A stretch of 33,430 bases of DNA, from the NCBI GenBank assembly GCA_031275735.1, contig JAISOJ010000114.1, forward strand, positions 1-33,430, written 5' to 3'. The translations under genes were made by a program, and so were the position numbers. Below are positions 16,604-25,137 of this stretch, piece after piece. Below the pieces are notes generated by a model that saw only the letters and a list, made by a program, of their open reading frames with translations, ran no database searches and was not told where the DNA came from. Position 1 is the stretch's first letter. Each line of letters begins with the position of its first letter. Source of the DNA: Dysgonamonadaceae bacterium (GTDB taxonomy: Bacteria; Bacteroidota; Bacteroidia; Bacteroidales; Azobacteroidaceae).

Positions 16604-17446
16604 ATGAAATTGCTTTACCTAGAAGAACATCTTGCTTGCAGCAATTATGTTTCGGACTATAATGTGGGATTTAAATATTATCATATTTCGAAAGGAGAAT
16701 ATTTTGTTTCTTCTAACCTAAACTGTAACTGTTTATTATTCCTCATAAAAGGGAATATAAAACTTTCCTATGAATCGCAAGATTATATCCTGAAAAGAAA
16801 TAATATTGGCTTTTTTCCTGTATCTACGGAGTATACAATACAAGTAATAGCGGACGCCGATATAGTCATTAATTATTTCAATAAGCCCATAGATTTGTGT
16901 GAAAAACTGGCTTTAGAAAGTTTGTTTTCTTTTGTAGGGAAAAAATCACATACTCCGATAGTAAAAACGAAACCGGCGTTAAGAACATTTTTATCTTCCT
17001 TAATTTATTTTCTGCGGGAAGGCGCCTCGTGTAAACATTTCCATGAAATCAAGCAAAAAGAATTGTTTTTCATTTTACGCTTTTTTTATACGAAAGAAGA
17101 GGTTGCCGGTTTATTTGCTCCTATTATTAGCCGAAATTTGGATTTTAAAAGTATAGTTTTAAACAATTATTTAAATACAAATTCAGTAAAAGAATTGGCC
17201 AAAATTTGTAATTATTCATTGTCTTCTTTTAACCGTAATTTTAAAAATAATTTTAACGAAAATCCATACATTTGGTTACAAAATCAAAAACTAAAATACA
17301 TTATTGGAAAACTTTCCAACAAAAATATTCCTTTTAGTCAAATTATTGATGAATTTCGGTTTTCCTCTCCCGCCCATTTTACTATTTATTGTAAAAAACA
17401 CCTGCATTTAACCCCTTCTCAATTCAGAAAAAAACATACAAAGTAA
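16604..17446 (+). CDS. AraC family transcriptional regulator
   Basis: This 280-residue protein has an N-terminal cupin-like sensor half (motifs such as FLIKGNIKLSYESQDYILK and NNIGFFPV) and a C-terminal double helix-turn-helix of the AraC/XylS type (about 180-278). The latter shows VKELAKICNYSLSSFNRNFK for the first helix-turn-helix and IIDEFRFSSPAHFTIYCKKH with the final LTPSQFRKK signature. It probably binds DNA as a dimer in response to a ligand that is not evident. It is the gene after the fucosidase but has its own consensus promoter. Control of the fucosidase is possible but not shown. The gene is strikingly AT-rich (35% GC in 16921-16980). Confidence 0.92.
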   Translation: MKLLYLEEHLACSNYVSDYNVGFKYYHISKGEYFVSSNLNCNCLLFLIKGNIKLSYESQDYILKRNNIGFFPVSTEYTIQVIADADIVINYFNKPIDLCEKLALESLFSFVGKKSHTPIVKTKPALRTFLSSLIYFLREGASCKHFHEIKQKELFFILRFFYTKEEVAGLFAPIISRNLDFKSIVLNNYLNTNSVKELAKICNYSLSSFNRNFKNNFNENPYIWLQNQKLKYIIGKLSNKNIPFSQIIDEFRFSSPAHFTIYCKKHLHLTPSQFRKKHTK

Positions 17447-17458
17447 TTAAGGAATGAA

Positions 17459-17583
17459 AAATAAACAAGATATAACAGTTGATAGAGCGCCGCTGTTTTC
17501 GACAAACTCAAAGCATCGCTTACAGGGATTAGGTCGTTTGTCCCGATAGGGACATAGGAAAAACCGTTATATCTTGTTTATTT
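17459..17583. repeat. Palindromic element, 125 bp, with 18-bp terminal inverted repeats
   Basis: AAATAAACAAGATATAAC (17459-17476) is perfectly inverted at 17566-17583. Inside are a hairpin TGTCCC-GATA-GGGACA (17539-17554) and a GC-richer core with no credible reading frame. It begins 12 bases after the regulator stop, may act as a terminator, and looks like a MITE or other dispersed repeat. It differs in sequence from the element at 14866-14990. Confidence 0.7.
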
Positions 17584-17700
17584 CGCTCCCTAACTTCATG
17601 GCAAAAAAAGTTCAGGACAACGTATAACGTATTTTACATAACATTTATGGCCGACCATAGAATAATTAATACCGATTCGGAAGTTGAATTATACAAATAA

Positions 17701-17953
17701 CAGTATCGATTATTTGGCTCCGGCGGATTTTTTTACATATCAAAGAATTGGAGAAGAAGACATTGGTTCGTTATCAGGTTATAGTTATCTCATAGCCGTT
17801 ACAACTACAATAGAAGGGCTGAAAGTGGCTTGCGAAAGAGACAACAATAGTTATGAAACCGGAATTGAAATAGCAGAGAAATAAATAGCAGAAATCAATA
17901 TCTGCCGAAGTGATTTTTACGGAGAATGGAATTACAAAATTATCACGGCATGA
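17701..17953 (+). pseudogene. Remnant of an IS transposase C-terminus (ISAzo13-like)
   Basis: One frame reads QYRLF and then FYISKNWRRR; after a frame change near 17765-17775 another reads LIAVTTTIEGLKV, SYETGIEIAEK and, past an in-frame TAA (17882-17884), NICRSDFYGEWNYKI before TGA at 17951-17953. The order EHRLF, INWRGRP, LIAATTT-x-x-GLKV, YPTGIKVSD and FHGEWNYTI is what I recall for the C-terminus of ISAzo13-family DDE transposases. Only this tail remains, with at least one frameshift and one nonsense codon, so it is dead. The family call is from memory. The rest of this 687-base gene-free region holds the palindrome to the left and a promoter to the right. Confidence 0.6.
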
Positions 17954-18007
17954 AATATATATAACTTTTTGAATAATTTATATAACAATTATTTTTACAA
18001 TAGATTT

Positions 18008-18015
18008 TATTTTTG
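18008..18015 (+). promoter_or_regulatory. Possible -7 box for the cytochrome bd operon
   Basis: TATTTTTG fits TAnnTTTG and lies 118 bases before the DUF4492 ATG. No TTG box at the right distance is clear, and AT-rich sequence makes chance matches likely. Confidence 0.3.
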
Positions 18016-18132
18016 TACAAACATAATCGTATTTTTATTTAAGCAAAAGCATATATTCATTTGTTTTATAGTCGTACGATTAATTTAAAATAGTTATTTG
18101 TGTAAATTTTGTATACTTTAAAAATAGCGTAG

Positions 18133-18387
18133 ATGAAACGAATTGCGTCTTTTTCGGATTTTATAACTATGTATGTCGAAGGTTTCAAAAACCTCACATG
18201 GGGTAAACCGTTGTGGATAATTATCATAGTCAAATTATTTATTATGTTTGCTATTCTTAGAGTATTTTTCTTCCCTAATTTATTAAACAGGTTTGATACG
18301 AGTGAAGAAAAAAGCGAACATGTTTTCAGAGAGTTAACAAAAAATCATATCACTAACGAAAAAAAGTTTTCAAATGAATCAGATTGA
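18133..18387 (+). CDS. DUF4492 small membrane protein, cytochrome bd-associated
   Basis: This 84-residue protein has a short amphipathic N-terminus (FSDFITMYVEGFKNLTWGKP), one transmembrane helix (about 26-47) and a charged C-terminal tail. It matches the DUF4492 type that precedes cydA in Bacteroidetes. Its stop overlaps the cydA start by 14 bases, so translation is coupled. By position and topology it may be an accessory subunit of the oxidase, comparable to CydX in Proteobacteria, but no sequence similarity to CydX is seen and the role is unproven. The ATG at 18133 is the first in frame. Confidence 0.85.
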   Translation: MKRIASFSDFITMYVEGFKNLTWGKPLWIIIIVKLFIMFAILRVFFFPNLLNRFDTSEEKSEHVFRELTKNHITNEKKFSNESD

Positions 18388-19930
18388 TGCATCATTAATT
18401 GATTGGTCGAGGGCGCAATTTGCACTCACAGCCATGTACCACTGGTTGTTCGTACCGCTTACGCTCGGTTTGGGTCTTATCATGGCTATCATGGAAACCC
18501 TTTATTACCGGACAAAAGACGTAAAATGGAAAAGTACGGCCAAGTTTTGGATGAAAATTTTCGGGATCAACTTTGCCGTAGGCGTTGCGTCGGGAATCAT
18601 CCTGGAATTTGAGTTTGGTACTAATTGGTCCAATTACAGTTGGTTTGTGGGAGATATCTTCGGTGCGCCGCTGGCGATTGAAGGTATTTTCGCTTTCTTT
18701 ATGGAAGCTACTTTCATTGCTGTCATGTATTTTGGATGGGAAAAAGTCAGCAAAGGTTTCCATTTGGCTTCTACATGGTTGACTGTTGGAGGCGCCACCC
18801 TCTCGGCTTTGTGGATTCTGGTTGCGAACGCTTGGATGCAGTATCCGGCAGGAATGAACTTTAATCCGGATGTTGTCCGTAATGAAATGACCGATTTCTG
18901 GGCGGTAGCCTTATCTCCGGTCGCCATTAACAAATTTCTTCACACCGTTATCTCGTCCTGGTTATTGGGAGGCGCGGTTGTTATTGGAATTAGTTCCTGG
19001 TATCTATTGAAAAAACGCGACATTACATTCGCTTTGGATAGTATTAAAGTAGCTACGATTGTCGGATTTGTCGGAGTAGTTATTTCGGCTATTACCGGCG
19101 ACGGTTCGGCCCATCAAATTGCCCAAAAGCAACCCATGAAATTGGCAGCCATGGAAGGACTCTACGAAGGCGGCGATGGTATTGGCTTGGTTGCTGCCGG
19201 CATATTAACGCCCGGTAAGCAATACGACGATTCGAAAGATCCCTTTATTTTTGATATTCAGATACCCAAAATGCTCTCTTTTCTCGCTGTCAGAGATTTA
19301 GACGGATATGTTCCTGGTATCAATAATATTGTCAGAGGCGGTTATATTACTCCTGAAGGGGAAAAAGCGTTGTCGATAGAAGAAAAAATGACAAAAGGAA
19401 AAAAAGCTTTCGACGCCCTGAATCAATATCGAGAAGCCAAGAAAAATAAGGATGACATTCAATTAGCAGAAGCGAAAAAATTGTTGGACGAAAATTTTGC
19501 TTACTTTGGATACGGTTATTTCCAATCGCCGGCCGATGCAATTCCGAATGTTCCTTTAGTGTTCTATTCTTTCCGAGTAATGGTGATTCTGGGAGGATTC
19601 TTCCTGTTGCTCTTTATTGTCGTTTGGTATTTCAGTCATAAAAAGAAATTTGAACAATCAAAATGGTTACAATACGTATGTTTATGGTCGATTCCTTTAG
19701 CGTATATTACATCGCAAGCCGGATGGATTGTGGCTGAAGTAGGACGTCAACCCTGGGCTATTCAGGATATTCTTCCTGTGCAAGCTGCCGTATCGAACAT
19801 AGAAGCCGGATCTGTAAAATTAACATTTTTTATTTTTGTTGTATTGTTTACGGTTTTATTGATAGCCGAATTGAGCATTTTAACAAAACAGATCAAGATA
19901 GGCCCGGAAAAAGGGGATGAGAAAGAATGA
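18374..19930 (+). CDS. cydA: Cytochrome bd quinol oxidase subunit I
   Basis: CydA carries the haems and quinol site of the bd-type terminal oxidase, which reduces oxygen to water with high affinity and builds a proton gradient; Bacteroidetes use it for micro-oxic respiration and oxygen protection. The 518-residue protein has the expected nine or so membrane helices. Candidate haem ligands are H23 (MYHWLFVPLT), H190 (FLHTVISSW) and M403 (FYSFRVMVILGG). The proton-path glutamates are E103 and E111, and the quinol-site motif GRQPW is at 457-461. A long hydrophilic Q-loop region (about 250-385) includes QKQPMKLAAMEG and a Lys-rich insert. It overlaps DUF4492 and is followed 33 bases later by cydB. 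Confidence 0.97.
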   Translation: MNQIDASLIDWSRAQFALTAMYHWLFVPLTLGLGLIMAIMETLYYRTKDVKWKSTAKFWMKIFGINFAVGVASGIILEFEFGTNWSNYSWFVGDIFGAPLAIEGIFAFFMEATFIAVMYFGWEKVSKGFHLASTWLTVGGATLSALWILVANAWMQYPAGMNFNPDVVRNEMTDFWAVALSPVAINKFLHTVISSWLLGGAVVIGISSWYLLKKRDITFALDSIKVATIVGFVGVVISAITGDGSAHQIAQKQPMKLAAMEGLYEGGDGIGLVAAGILTPGKQYDDSKDPFIFDIQIPKMLSFLAVRDLDGYVPGINNIVRGGYITPEGEKALSIEEKMTKGKKAFDALNQYREAKKNKDDIQLAEAKKLLDENFAYFGYGYFQSPADAIPNVPLVFYSFRVMVILGGFFLLLFIVVWYFSHKKKFEQSKWLQYVCLWSIPLAYITSQAGWIVAEVGRQPWAIQDILPVQAAVSNIEAGSVKLTFFIFVVLFTVLLIAELSILTKQIKIGPEKGDEKE

Positions 19931-19963
19931 AAAATAACTTTCAATTTAATAAATAAAAATATT

Positions 19964-21091
19964 ATGGATTATTCATTTTATCAACATTACTGGTGGTTTC
20001 TAATATCCTTATTGGGAGGTATATTAGTGTTCCTGCTATTTGTGCAGGGAGGACAATCGCTTATATATTCATTAGGTAAGAAAGAAAAACATTTGAATGC
20101 TTTGATCGGTTCGTTAAGTAAAAAATGGGAACTGACATTTACCACGCTGGTTACTTTTGGCGCAGGTTTTTTTGCCTCATTTCCGTTGTTTTACTCTACG
20201 AGTTTCGGCGGCGCCTACTGGGTTTGGATGCTGATTCTTTTCAGTTTTGTTATTCAAGCGGTATCGTATGAATTTATTGCGAAAAAAAGAAACTTTTTAG
20301 GTAATAAAACGTATAAAGCTTTTTTGTTTCTAAACGGATTATTAGGTCCGATTTTGTTGGGAGCTGCTGTTTCCACACTGTTTTATGGAGCCGAATTTGT
20401 TGTAAATAAAGGTAATCTGACAGGGCTTATGCCGGTTATTTCTTCGTGGCAAAATCCATTGCATGGATTGGAAGCGGCAATTCCCGTAACAGGAGCGGCT
20501 ACCTTAGCGAATTTATGGAACATTGCATTGGGATTGGCTATCTTTTTCCTTGCTAGAAGTCTTGGCGCTCTCTATTTTATCAATAACATTAAGGATGAAG
20601 AAATCAACAAGAATGCACGAAAGCAATTACTAATTAATGTTGTTGGCTTCCTGATTTTCTTCTTGCCGTATTTAATTGCTTTGCTATTTAAAACCGGTTT
20701 GACGGAAGATCCGGTTACAGGCGTAATTAGCGCTGAACCTTATAAGTATTGGCACAACCTTTTGGCTATGCCTTGGGCCTTGGTCATTTTGCTGGTAGGA
20801 GTTGTATTGGTTCTTTGGGGTTTTATCAAAGGCATTTTTTGCCCTCAATTTACTAAAGGCATCTGGTTTGCGGGAATAGGTACTATCTTGGTAGTCATGG
20901 TGGTATTACTTATCGCCGGATACAACCATACGTCGTATTATCCTTCCGTAACGGATATGCAAAGTTCATTGACGATTGCCAACAGCAGTTCAAGCTTGTT
21001 CACCCTGAAAGCAATGTCGATTGTGTCGTTGTTTATACCGGTAGTAGTGGCCTATATCTGGTATGTCTGGCGTTCGCTGGATAAGAAATAA
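19964..21091 (+). CDS. cydB: Cytochrome bd quinol oxidase subunit II
   Basis: CydB is the second membrane subunit of the bd oxidase and pairs with CydA. The 375-residue protein is hydrophobic throughout with about eight or nine helices. Family features include the N-terminal YWWFLISLLGGILVFLLFVQ, then GGAYWVWMLILFSFVIQAVSYEF and a central LLGPILLGAAVSTLFYGAEF. It lies 33 bases after cydA and is followed by a strong hairpin terminator, so it ends the operon. No cydCD transporter genes for assembly are in the window. The start is the first ATG after cydA. Confidence 0.95.
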   Translation: MDYSFYQHYWWFLISLLGGILVFLLFVQGGQSLIYSLGKKEKHLNALIGSLSKKWELTFTTLVTFGAGFFASFPLFYSTSFGGAYWVWMLILFSFVIQAVSYEFIAKKRNFLGNKTYKAFLFLNGLLGPILLGAAVSTLFYGAEFVVNKGNLTGLMPVISSWQNPLHGLEAAIPVTGAATLANLWNIALGLAIFFLARSLGALYFINNIKDEEINKNARKQLLINVVGFLIFFLPYLIALLFKTGLTEDPVTGVISAEPYKYWHNLLAMPWALVILLVGVVLVLWGFIKGIFCPQFTKGIWFAGIGTILVVMVVLLIAGYNHTSYYPSVTDMQSSLTIANSSSSLFTLKAMSIVSLFIPVVVAYIWYVWRSLDKK

Positions 21092-21109
21092 GAAACGGAC
21101 AAATGATAA

Positions 21110-21153
21110 AATAACGAGCGACGAGTGTATTATTCGTCGCTTGTTATTTTTAT
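21110..21153 (+). terminator. Strong stem-loop terminator after cydB, probably bidirectional
   Basis: A 15-base arm (21110-21124) pairs with 21134-21148 with one G-T pair around a nine-base loop, and T-rich sequence follows (ATTTTTATAAT). On the other strand the stem is followed by TTATTTTATC, so it may also end the convergent nspC transcript. Confidence 0.85.
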
Positions 21154-21234
21154 AATGTTTTTTGCAATTCTTCCCAAAGATAAATAATAATGTAGAATAC
21201 CAAGGTACACGAAAAAAAAATAGAAAGCGAGGAT

Positions 21235-22377
21235 CTAAGCCATGCGATTTTTATAATCCTTGTATTCAAAGCGACGTAAGGTTTCCAAGCTATTATCTTC
21301 TTTCCACAGGCACAAATCGGGATGCTGAATCCCATTGAACATTGTTGTTTTAACTATGGTATAATGTATCATGTCTTCGAAAATAATCTTGTCGCCGATT
21401 TGTAATTCTTTGTCGAACGACCAGTCGCCCATATAGTCCCCGCTGAGACAAGAATTTCCGCCTAGACGGTAAGTTGGTTTTCCGGCTATGGCTTCCTGGT
21501 AGGCTCCGCGCACTACCGGTTTATACGGCATCTCCAGGCAGTCGGGCATGTGGCAGGTGAAAGACACATCTAAAATAGCGGTTTTAATTCCTTTATTTTT
21601 AATTAGATCCACCACAGAGGAGACTAAAAAGCCGGTTTGCCAGACAAAAGCGGCGCCGGGTTCAAGGATGATTTCCAGGTGGGGATATTTCTTTTTAAAA
21701 TCTTTTAATAGGCGAATCAAATGTTCGACGTCGTAATCGCTACGAGTCATCAGGTGGCCACCCCCCATATTCAGCCATTGAACACGAGGCAGTAAGTCGC
21801 CGAATTTGGCTTCTACATGCTGTAAAGTGTTTTCCAATGCATAGGAAGACGACTCGCAAAGCGTGTGGAAATGCAGACCTTCGACGCCTTCGGGCAAACA
21901 GCCGCCCAATTCTTCCCGAATAATTCCTAAACGCGAACCGGGAGCCGTAGGATTGTACAAGTCGGCGGTTACTTCCGAATATTCGGGATTAATACGTAAT
22001 CCGCAGGAAATGCGAGAAGGACTGTTTAAGGTATCTTTATAGAAACGATGGAATTGCGAAAGCGAATTAAAAGTAATATGAGAACTGCAAGCTTTGATAA
22101 TCGAAAAATCTTTTTCTGTGTAGGCAGGGGAATAAGTGTGCGCCCGACTTCCCATTTCTTCTAAGGCTAACTGGGCTTCCCAAGGAGAACTTGCCGTAGA
22201 ACAGAGCACGTATTCCCTTATAATTGGAAAGGCTTTCCATAAGGCAAACGCTTTGAAAGCTAATATGATATTCACTTTTGCGCGTTCTTTAACCGACCGG
22301 ATCAACGCAAGATTCCTGCGAAGAAGGGATTCTTCGAGCATATAGGCGGGCGAGGGGAGTAGGGCAAAATCAATCAT
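21235..22377 (-). CDS. nspC: Carboxynorspermidine decarboxylase
   Basis: NspC removes the carboxyl group from carboxy(nor)spermidine, the last step of the aspartate-semialdehyde route to spermidine or norspermidine common in Bacteroidetes. It is a cytoplasmic PLP enzyme with an alanine racemase-like fold. The 380-residue protein shows the PLP lysine K42 in LAFKAFALWK, the glycine-rich LNMGGGHLM and EPGAAFVWQTG loops, and the active-site region SFTCHMPDCLEMPYKP with GNSCLSGDYMGDW. It overlaps uvrD by eight bases. The usual partner, carboxynorspermidine dehydrogenase, is not in the window. Family call is firm; the exact polyamine product is not determined. Confidence 0.94.
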   Translation of the reverse strand: MIDFALLPSPAYMLEESLLRRNLALIRSVKERAKVNIILAFKAFALWKAFPIIREYVLCSTASSPWEAQLALEEMGSRAHTYSPAYTEKDFSIIKACSSHITFNSLSQFHRFYKDTLNSPSRISCGLRINPEYSEVTADLYNPTAPGSRLGIIREELGGCLPEGVEGLHFHTLCESSSYALENTLQHVEAKFGDLLPRVQWLNMGGGHLMTRSDYDVEHLIRLLKDFKKKYPHLEIILEPGAAFVWQTGFLVSSVVDLIKNKGIKTAILDVSFTCHMPDCLEMPYKPVVRGAYQEAIAGKPTYRLGGNSCLSGDYMGDWSFDKELQIGDKIIFEDMIHYTIVKTTMFNGIQHPDLCLWKEDNSLETLRRFEYKDYKNRMA

Positions 22378-24670
22378 ATTTTATCACTTCGAATTTAGCA
22401 AATTTCAACAACAACTGTTTTCTACCGAAGCTTTCGAATACGACACTTGCTTTGGCATTCTCGTTTTCGCCTGTCAATTCAACGATTTTTCCCAAGCCGA
22501 ACCGTTCGTGCCGGATAGTATTGCCGACCGATAAGCTGCCGATGCTTTGCACTTGTTCGACAGTTGGTTGCTTTTCTTTGATCGGCAGCAATTTTTGCGA
22601 ATTTGTATTTAAGGATTCCTGAACTGTTTTCTGTGGAGAATGGAACGATGTGTGATTATGCGTCGATCCAAAAACCGGTTTATCAAGCCGATCAAAAGCA
22701 AGATTGCCCGGTAAACACAAATAATCACGATCTATATCCTTGATAAACCGGCTGGGAGAACACATCTGCGGTTGACCGTTTCGGAAACGGCTTTTAGCAT
22801 AAGTCAAAATAACATTCTTTTCGGCCCGAGTAATCGCTACATAAAACAAGCGACGTTCCTCTTCAATTTCTTTGGCGCTGTTTTTGCTTAACTCGGAAGG
22901 GAATAAATTTTCTTCCAATCCGACAACAAATACATTCTTAAATTCCAATCCTTTGGCCGAATGAACCGTCATCATTGTTACACGGCTGGCGTGTTCGTCC
23001 TTGTCGATATCCTGGTCGGTCAGCAAAGAAATTTCGGCCAGGAAATCGCCCAGTTTAACATCCGGCCGTCCTTCTTCCAAGCGATTGGTAACAAATTCGT
23101 ACAAACTGCCGACCAATTCCTCTACATTCTGAACGCGGCTCAAGCCTTCGGGCGTCCGGTCGGCATACAATTCATTGATTAAGCCGGTTTTCCGTACAAT
23201 TTCACTACCCAGTTCGTAAGCATTTTGTAAAACATTGGCTTCTGCAAACCGGCTGATTAACAATTGGAAAGCTTCCAATTTTTTGGCTGTTCCCGTATTG
23301 ATATTCAGATTATAGTCTAAGGGATTGGAGAGAACTTTCCATAAGCTAACCCCCTGAAACGTAGCTGCTCCTATGATTTTAGACAATGTCGTGTCGCCGA
23401 TTCCGCGTGCCGGATAATTGATAATCCGCTTGAAGGCTTCCTCATCGTTGAGGTTAGTTATCAAGCGCATATAAGCAATTACATCTTTCACCTCTTTCCG
23501 TTGGTAAAAAGACAAGCCTCCATAGATGCGGTAAGGAATATTGATTTTCCGTAAAGCCTCCTCGAAGATACGGCTTTGCGCATTGGTACGGTACAATATG
23601 GCAAAATCGTTGTAATCGTATTGGTGAAGCATCCGCATTTCGGCAATCCTACTTGCCACGTTATATCCTTCTTCGTAATCGGAATAAGCGCTGAGAATTC
23701 GAATTTTTTCGCCTACGTCGTTTTTCGAAAAAACCGTTTTGGGGATTTGTTCTTTATTTTTTTTAATCAACGAGTTGGCAGCGTCGACAATCGTTTGAGT
23801 AGAACGGTAATTTTGTTCCAATTTGAATAATTTGCTTTCAGGATAAGTTTTCCGAAAATTGAGGATATTCCCGATATTAGCTCCGCGGAAAGAATAAATA
23901 CTTTGTGCGTCGTCGCCCACCACGCACACCCGGTGATGTTCGGCGGCCAATTGGCAGACAATTTCGTGCTGAACCGAATTAGTATCCTGGTATTCATCGA
24001 CAAGAATAAAGCGGAACTGATTTCGATAGCGTTCGAGTATCTCGGGTTTTTCTTCGAAAAGCAAGCAGGTGTATAACAACAAGTCGTCGAAGTCCATGAC
24101 GCCCGAAGCCCGGCAACGATTCCAATAAGCGGAATAAATTTCGTGTGTTCTTCCCTTTCGGTGGAAATGATCGTCGCCAATCAGTTCGCGGTCTTTTTCG
24201 TATTTTTCCGGAGTAATCAATGCATTTTTAACCAAAGAAATGCGAGATTGAATAACAGATGGTTTGTATATTTTATCGTCCAATTCTTTTTCTTTGATTA
24301 TCGCTTTAATAAGATTTCTAGAGTCTTGCGCGTCGTAAATAGTAAAATCCGATTGATAAGCGAAATTTTCCGCTTCCCGCCGTAGGATTCTCGAAAAAAT
24401 AGAATGAAATGTTCCCATCCATAAACGGCGTGCAATGTTTTCATCCACAATTGCGGCAATGCGGGATTTCATTTCCCTGGCGGCTTTGTTTGTGAAAGTC
24501 AGGGCCAATATATTGTAAGGAGAAATTCCATTCTTCAACAAATAAGCGATTTTGTAGGTTAGTACGCGGGTTTTTCCTGAACCGGCTCCGGCAATAACTA
24601 AACTCGGTCCTTCGTTGTAAAGAACTGCATTGCGCTGATTTTCATTGAGTTGTTGAAGAAAATCCTCCAT
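22370..24670 (-). CDS. UvrD/PcrA-type ATP-dependent DNA helicase
   Basis: This 766-residue superfamily 1A helicase unwinds DNA 3' to 5' in nucleotide excision and mismatch repair and removes proteins from DNA. Motifs in order are the Q motif LNENQRNAV, Walker A AGAGSGKT (K33), TNKAAREMK, the Walker B-type VDEYQDTNSVQ, VVGDDAQSIYSFRGA, LEQNYRST, TVHSAKGLEFKNVFV and YVAITRAEK. The C-terminal SIGSLSVGNTIRHERFGLGK segment resembles the Tudor-like tail of PcrA that contacts RNA polymerase. Length is normal and all motifs are intact. It lies 37 bases after ridA and overlaps nspC by eight bases. Confidence 0.95.
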   Translation of the reverse strand: MEDFLQQLNENQRNAVLYNEGPSLVIAGAGSGKTRVLTYKIAYLLKNGISPYNILALTFTNKAAREMKSRIAAIVDENIARRLWMGTFHSIFSRILRREAENFAYQSDFTIYDAQDSRNLIKAIIKEKELDDKIYKPSVIQSRISLVKNALITPEKYEKDRELIGDDHFHRKGRTHEIYSAYWNRCRASGVMDFDDLLLYTCLLFEEKPEILERYRNQFRFILVDEYQDTNSVQHEIVCQLAAEHHRVCVVGDDAQSIYSFRGANIGNILNFRKTYPESKLFKLEQNYRSTQTIVDAANSLIKKNKEQIPKTVFSKNDVGEKIRILSAYSDYEEGYNVASRIAEMRMLHQYDYNDFAILYRTNAQSRIFEEALRKINIPYRIYGGLSFYQRKEVKDVIAYMRLITNLNDEEAFKRIINYPARGIGDTTLSKIIGAATFQGVSLWKVLSNPLDYNLNINTGTAKKLEAFQLLISRFAEANVLQNAYELGSEIVRKTGLINELYADRTPEGLSRVQNVEELVGSLYEFVTNRLEEGRPDVKLGDFLAEISLLTDQDIDKDEHASRVTMMTVHSAKGLEFKNVFVVGLEENLFPSELSKNSAKEIEEERRLFYVAITRAEKNVILTYAKSRFRNGQPQMCSPSRFIKDIDRDYLCLPGNLAFDRLDKPVFGSTHNHTSFHSPQKTVQESLNTNSQKLLPIKEKQPTVEQVQSIGSLSVGNTIRHERFGLGKIVELTGENENAKASVVFESFGRKQLLLKFAKFEVIKYD

Positions 24671-24707
24671 GTTTATTTAATCTCCCGTCTTTGAAAACCC
24701 TTACAAA

Positions 24708-25088
24708 CTAATTTATTGCTGCAATTATTTCAATTTCCACTAAAGCATTTTTAGGCAAAGTTTTCACCGCGAAAGCCGAACGCGCCGGGTATGGTTCCTT
24801 GAAATGTTGAGCATAAATTTCGTTCATTGCGGCGAAATCTGCAATGTCGGCAAGAAAAACCGTCGTTTTAACGACATTATCTAAAGTCAATCCGGCTTCA
24901 GCCAACACTGCTTTTATGTTGTTGAAAACTTGAACGGTTTGACAGGTTACCGAACCGGGAACAAATTCGCCTGTTTGGGGATTGATTCCTAATTGACCGG
25001 ATAAAAAAACAAAGTTTCCGGCTTTAACGGCCTGTGAATAAGGTCCGATAGCAGCCGGGGCATTGGAAGTGGAAATGACTTGTTTCAT
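24708..25088 (-). CDS. ridA: RidA family reactive intermediate/imine deaminase
   Basis: RidA hydrolyses reactive enamine and imine intermediates, such as those made by threonine dehydratase, protecting PLP enzymes; it acts as a cytosolic trimer. From the ATG at 25088 the protein is 126 residues, the family standard, beginning MKQVISTSNAPAAIGPYSQA. The catalytic arginine is R103 in YPARSAFAVKTLPK. A longer reading frame upstream would extend into rlmB with non-homologous residues, so the internal ATG is chosen. A TATCTTTG box 38 bases upstream of this ATG (25126-25133) supports it. It follows rlmB on the same strand. Confidence 0.95.
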   Translation of the reverse strand: MKQVISTSNAPAAIGPYSQAVKAGNFVFLSGQLGINPQTGEFVPGSVTCQTVQVFNNIKAVLAEAGLTLDNVVKTTVFLADIADFAAMNEIYAQHFKEPYPARSAFAVKTLPKNALVEIEIIAAIN

Positions 25089-25125
25089 AAACAGTGTATT
25101 CTTAAATATTTGGATAGTTTTTGCA

Positions 25126-25133
25126 CAAAGATA
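25126..25133 (-). promoter_or_regulatory. Putative -7 box for ridA
   Basis: On the minus strand this reads TATCTTTG, matching TAnnTTTG. It sits just after the rlmB stop (25138-25140) and 38 bases before the ridA ATG, suggesting an internal promoter in this gene run. Confidence 0.5.
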
Positions 25134-25137
25134 ACGA

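Noticed and set aside
15187-17446. Polysaccharide utilisation locus built around the fucosidase and AraC regulator
   Set aside because: No SusC/SusD pair, sulfatase or other glycosidase is nearby, and the regulator has its own promoter, so a full locus is not supported.
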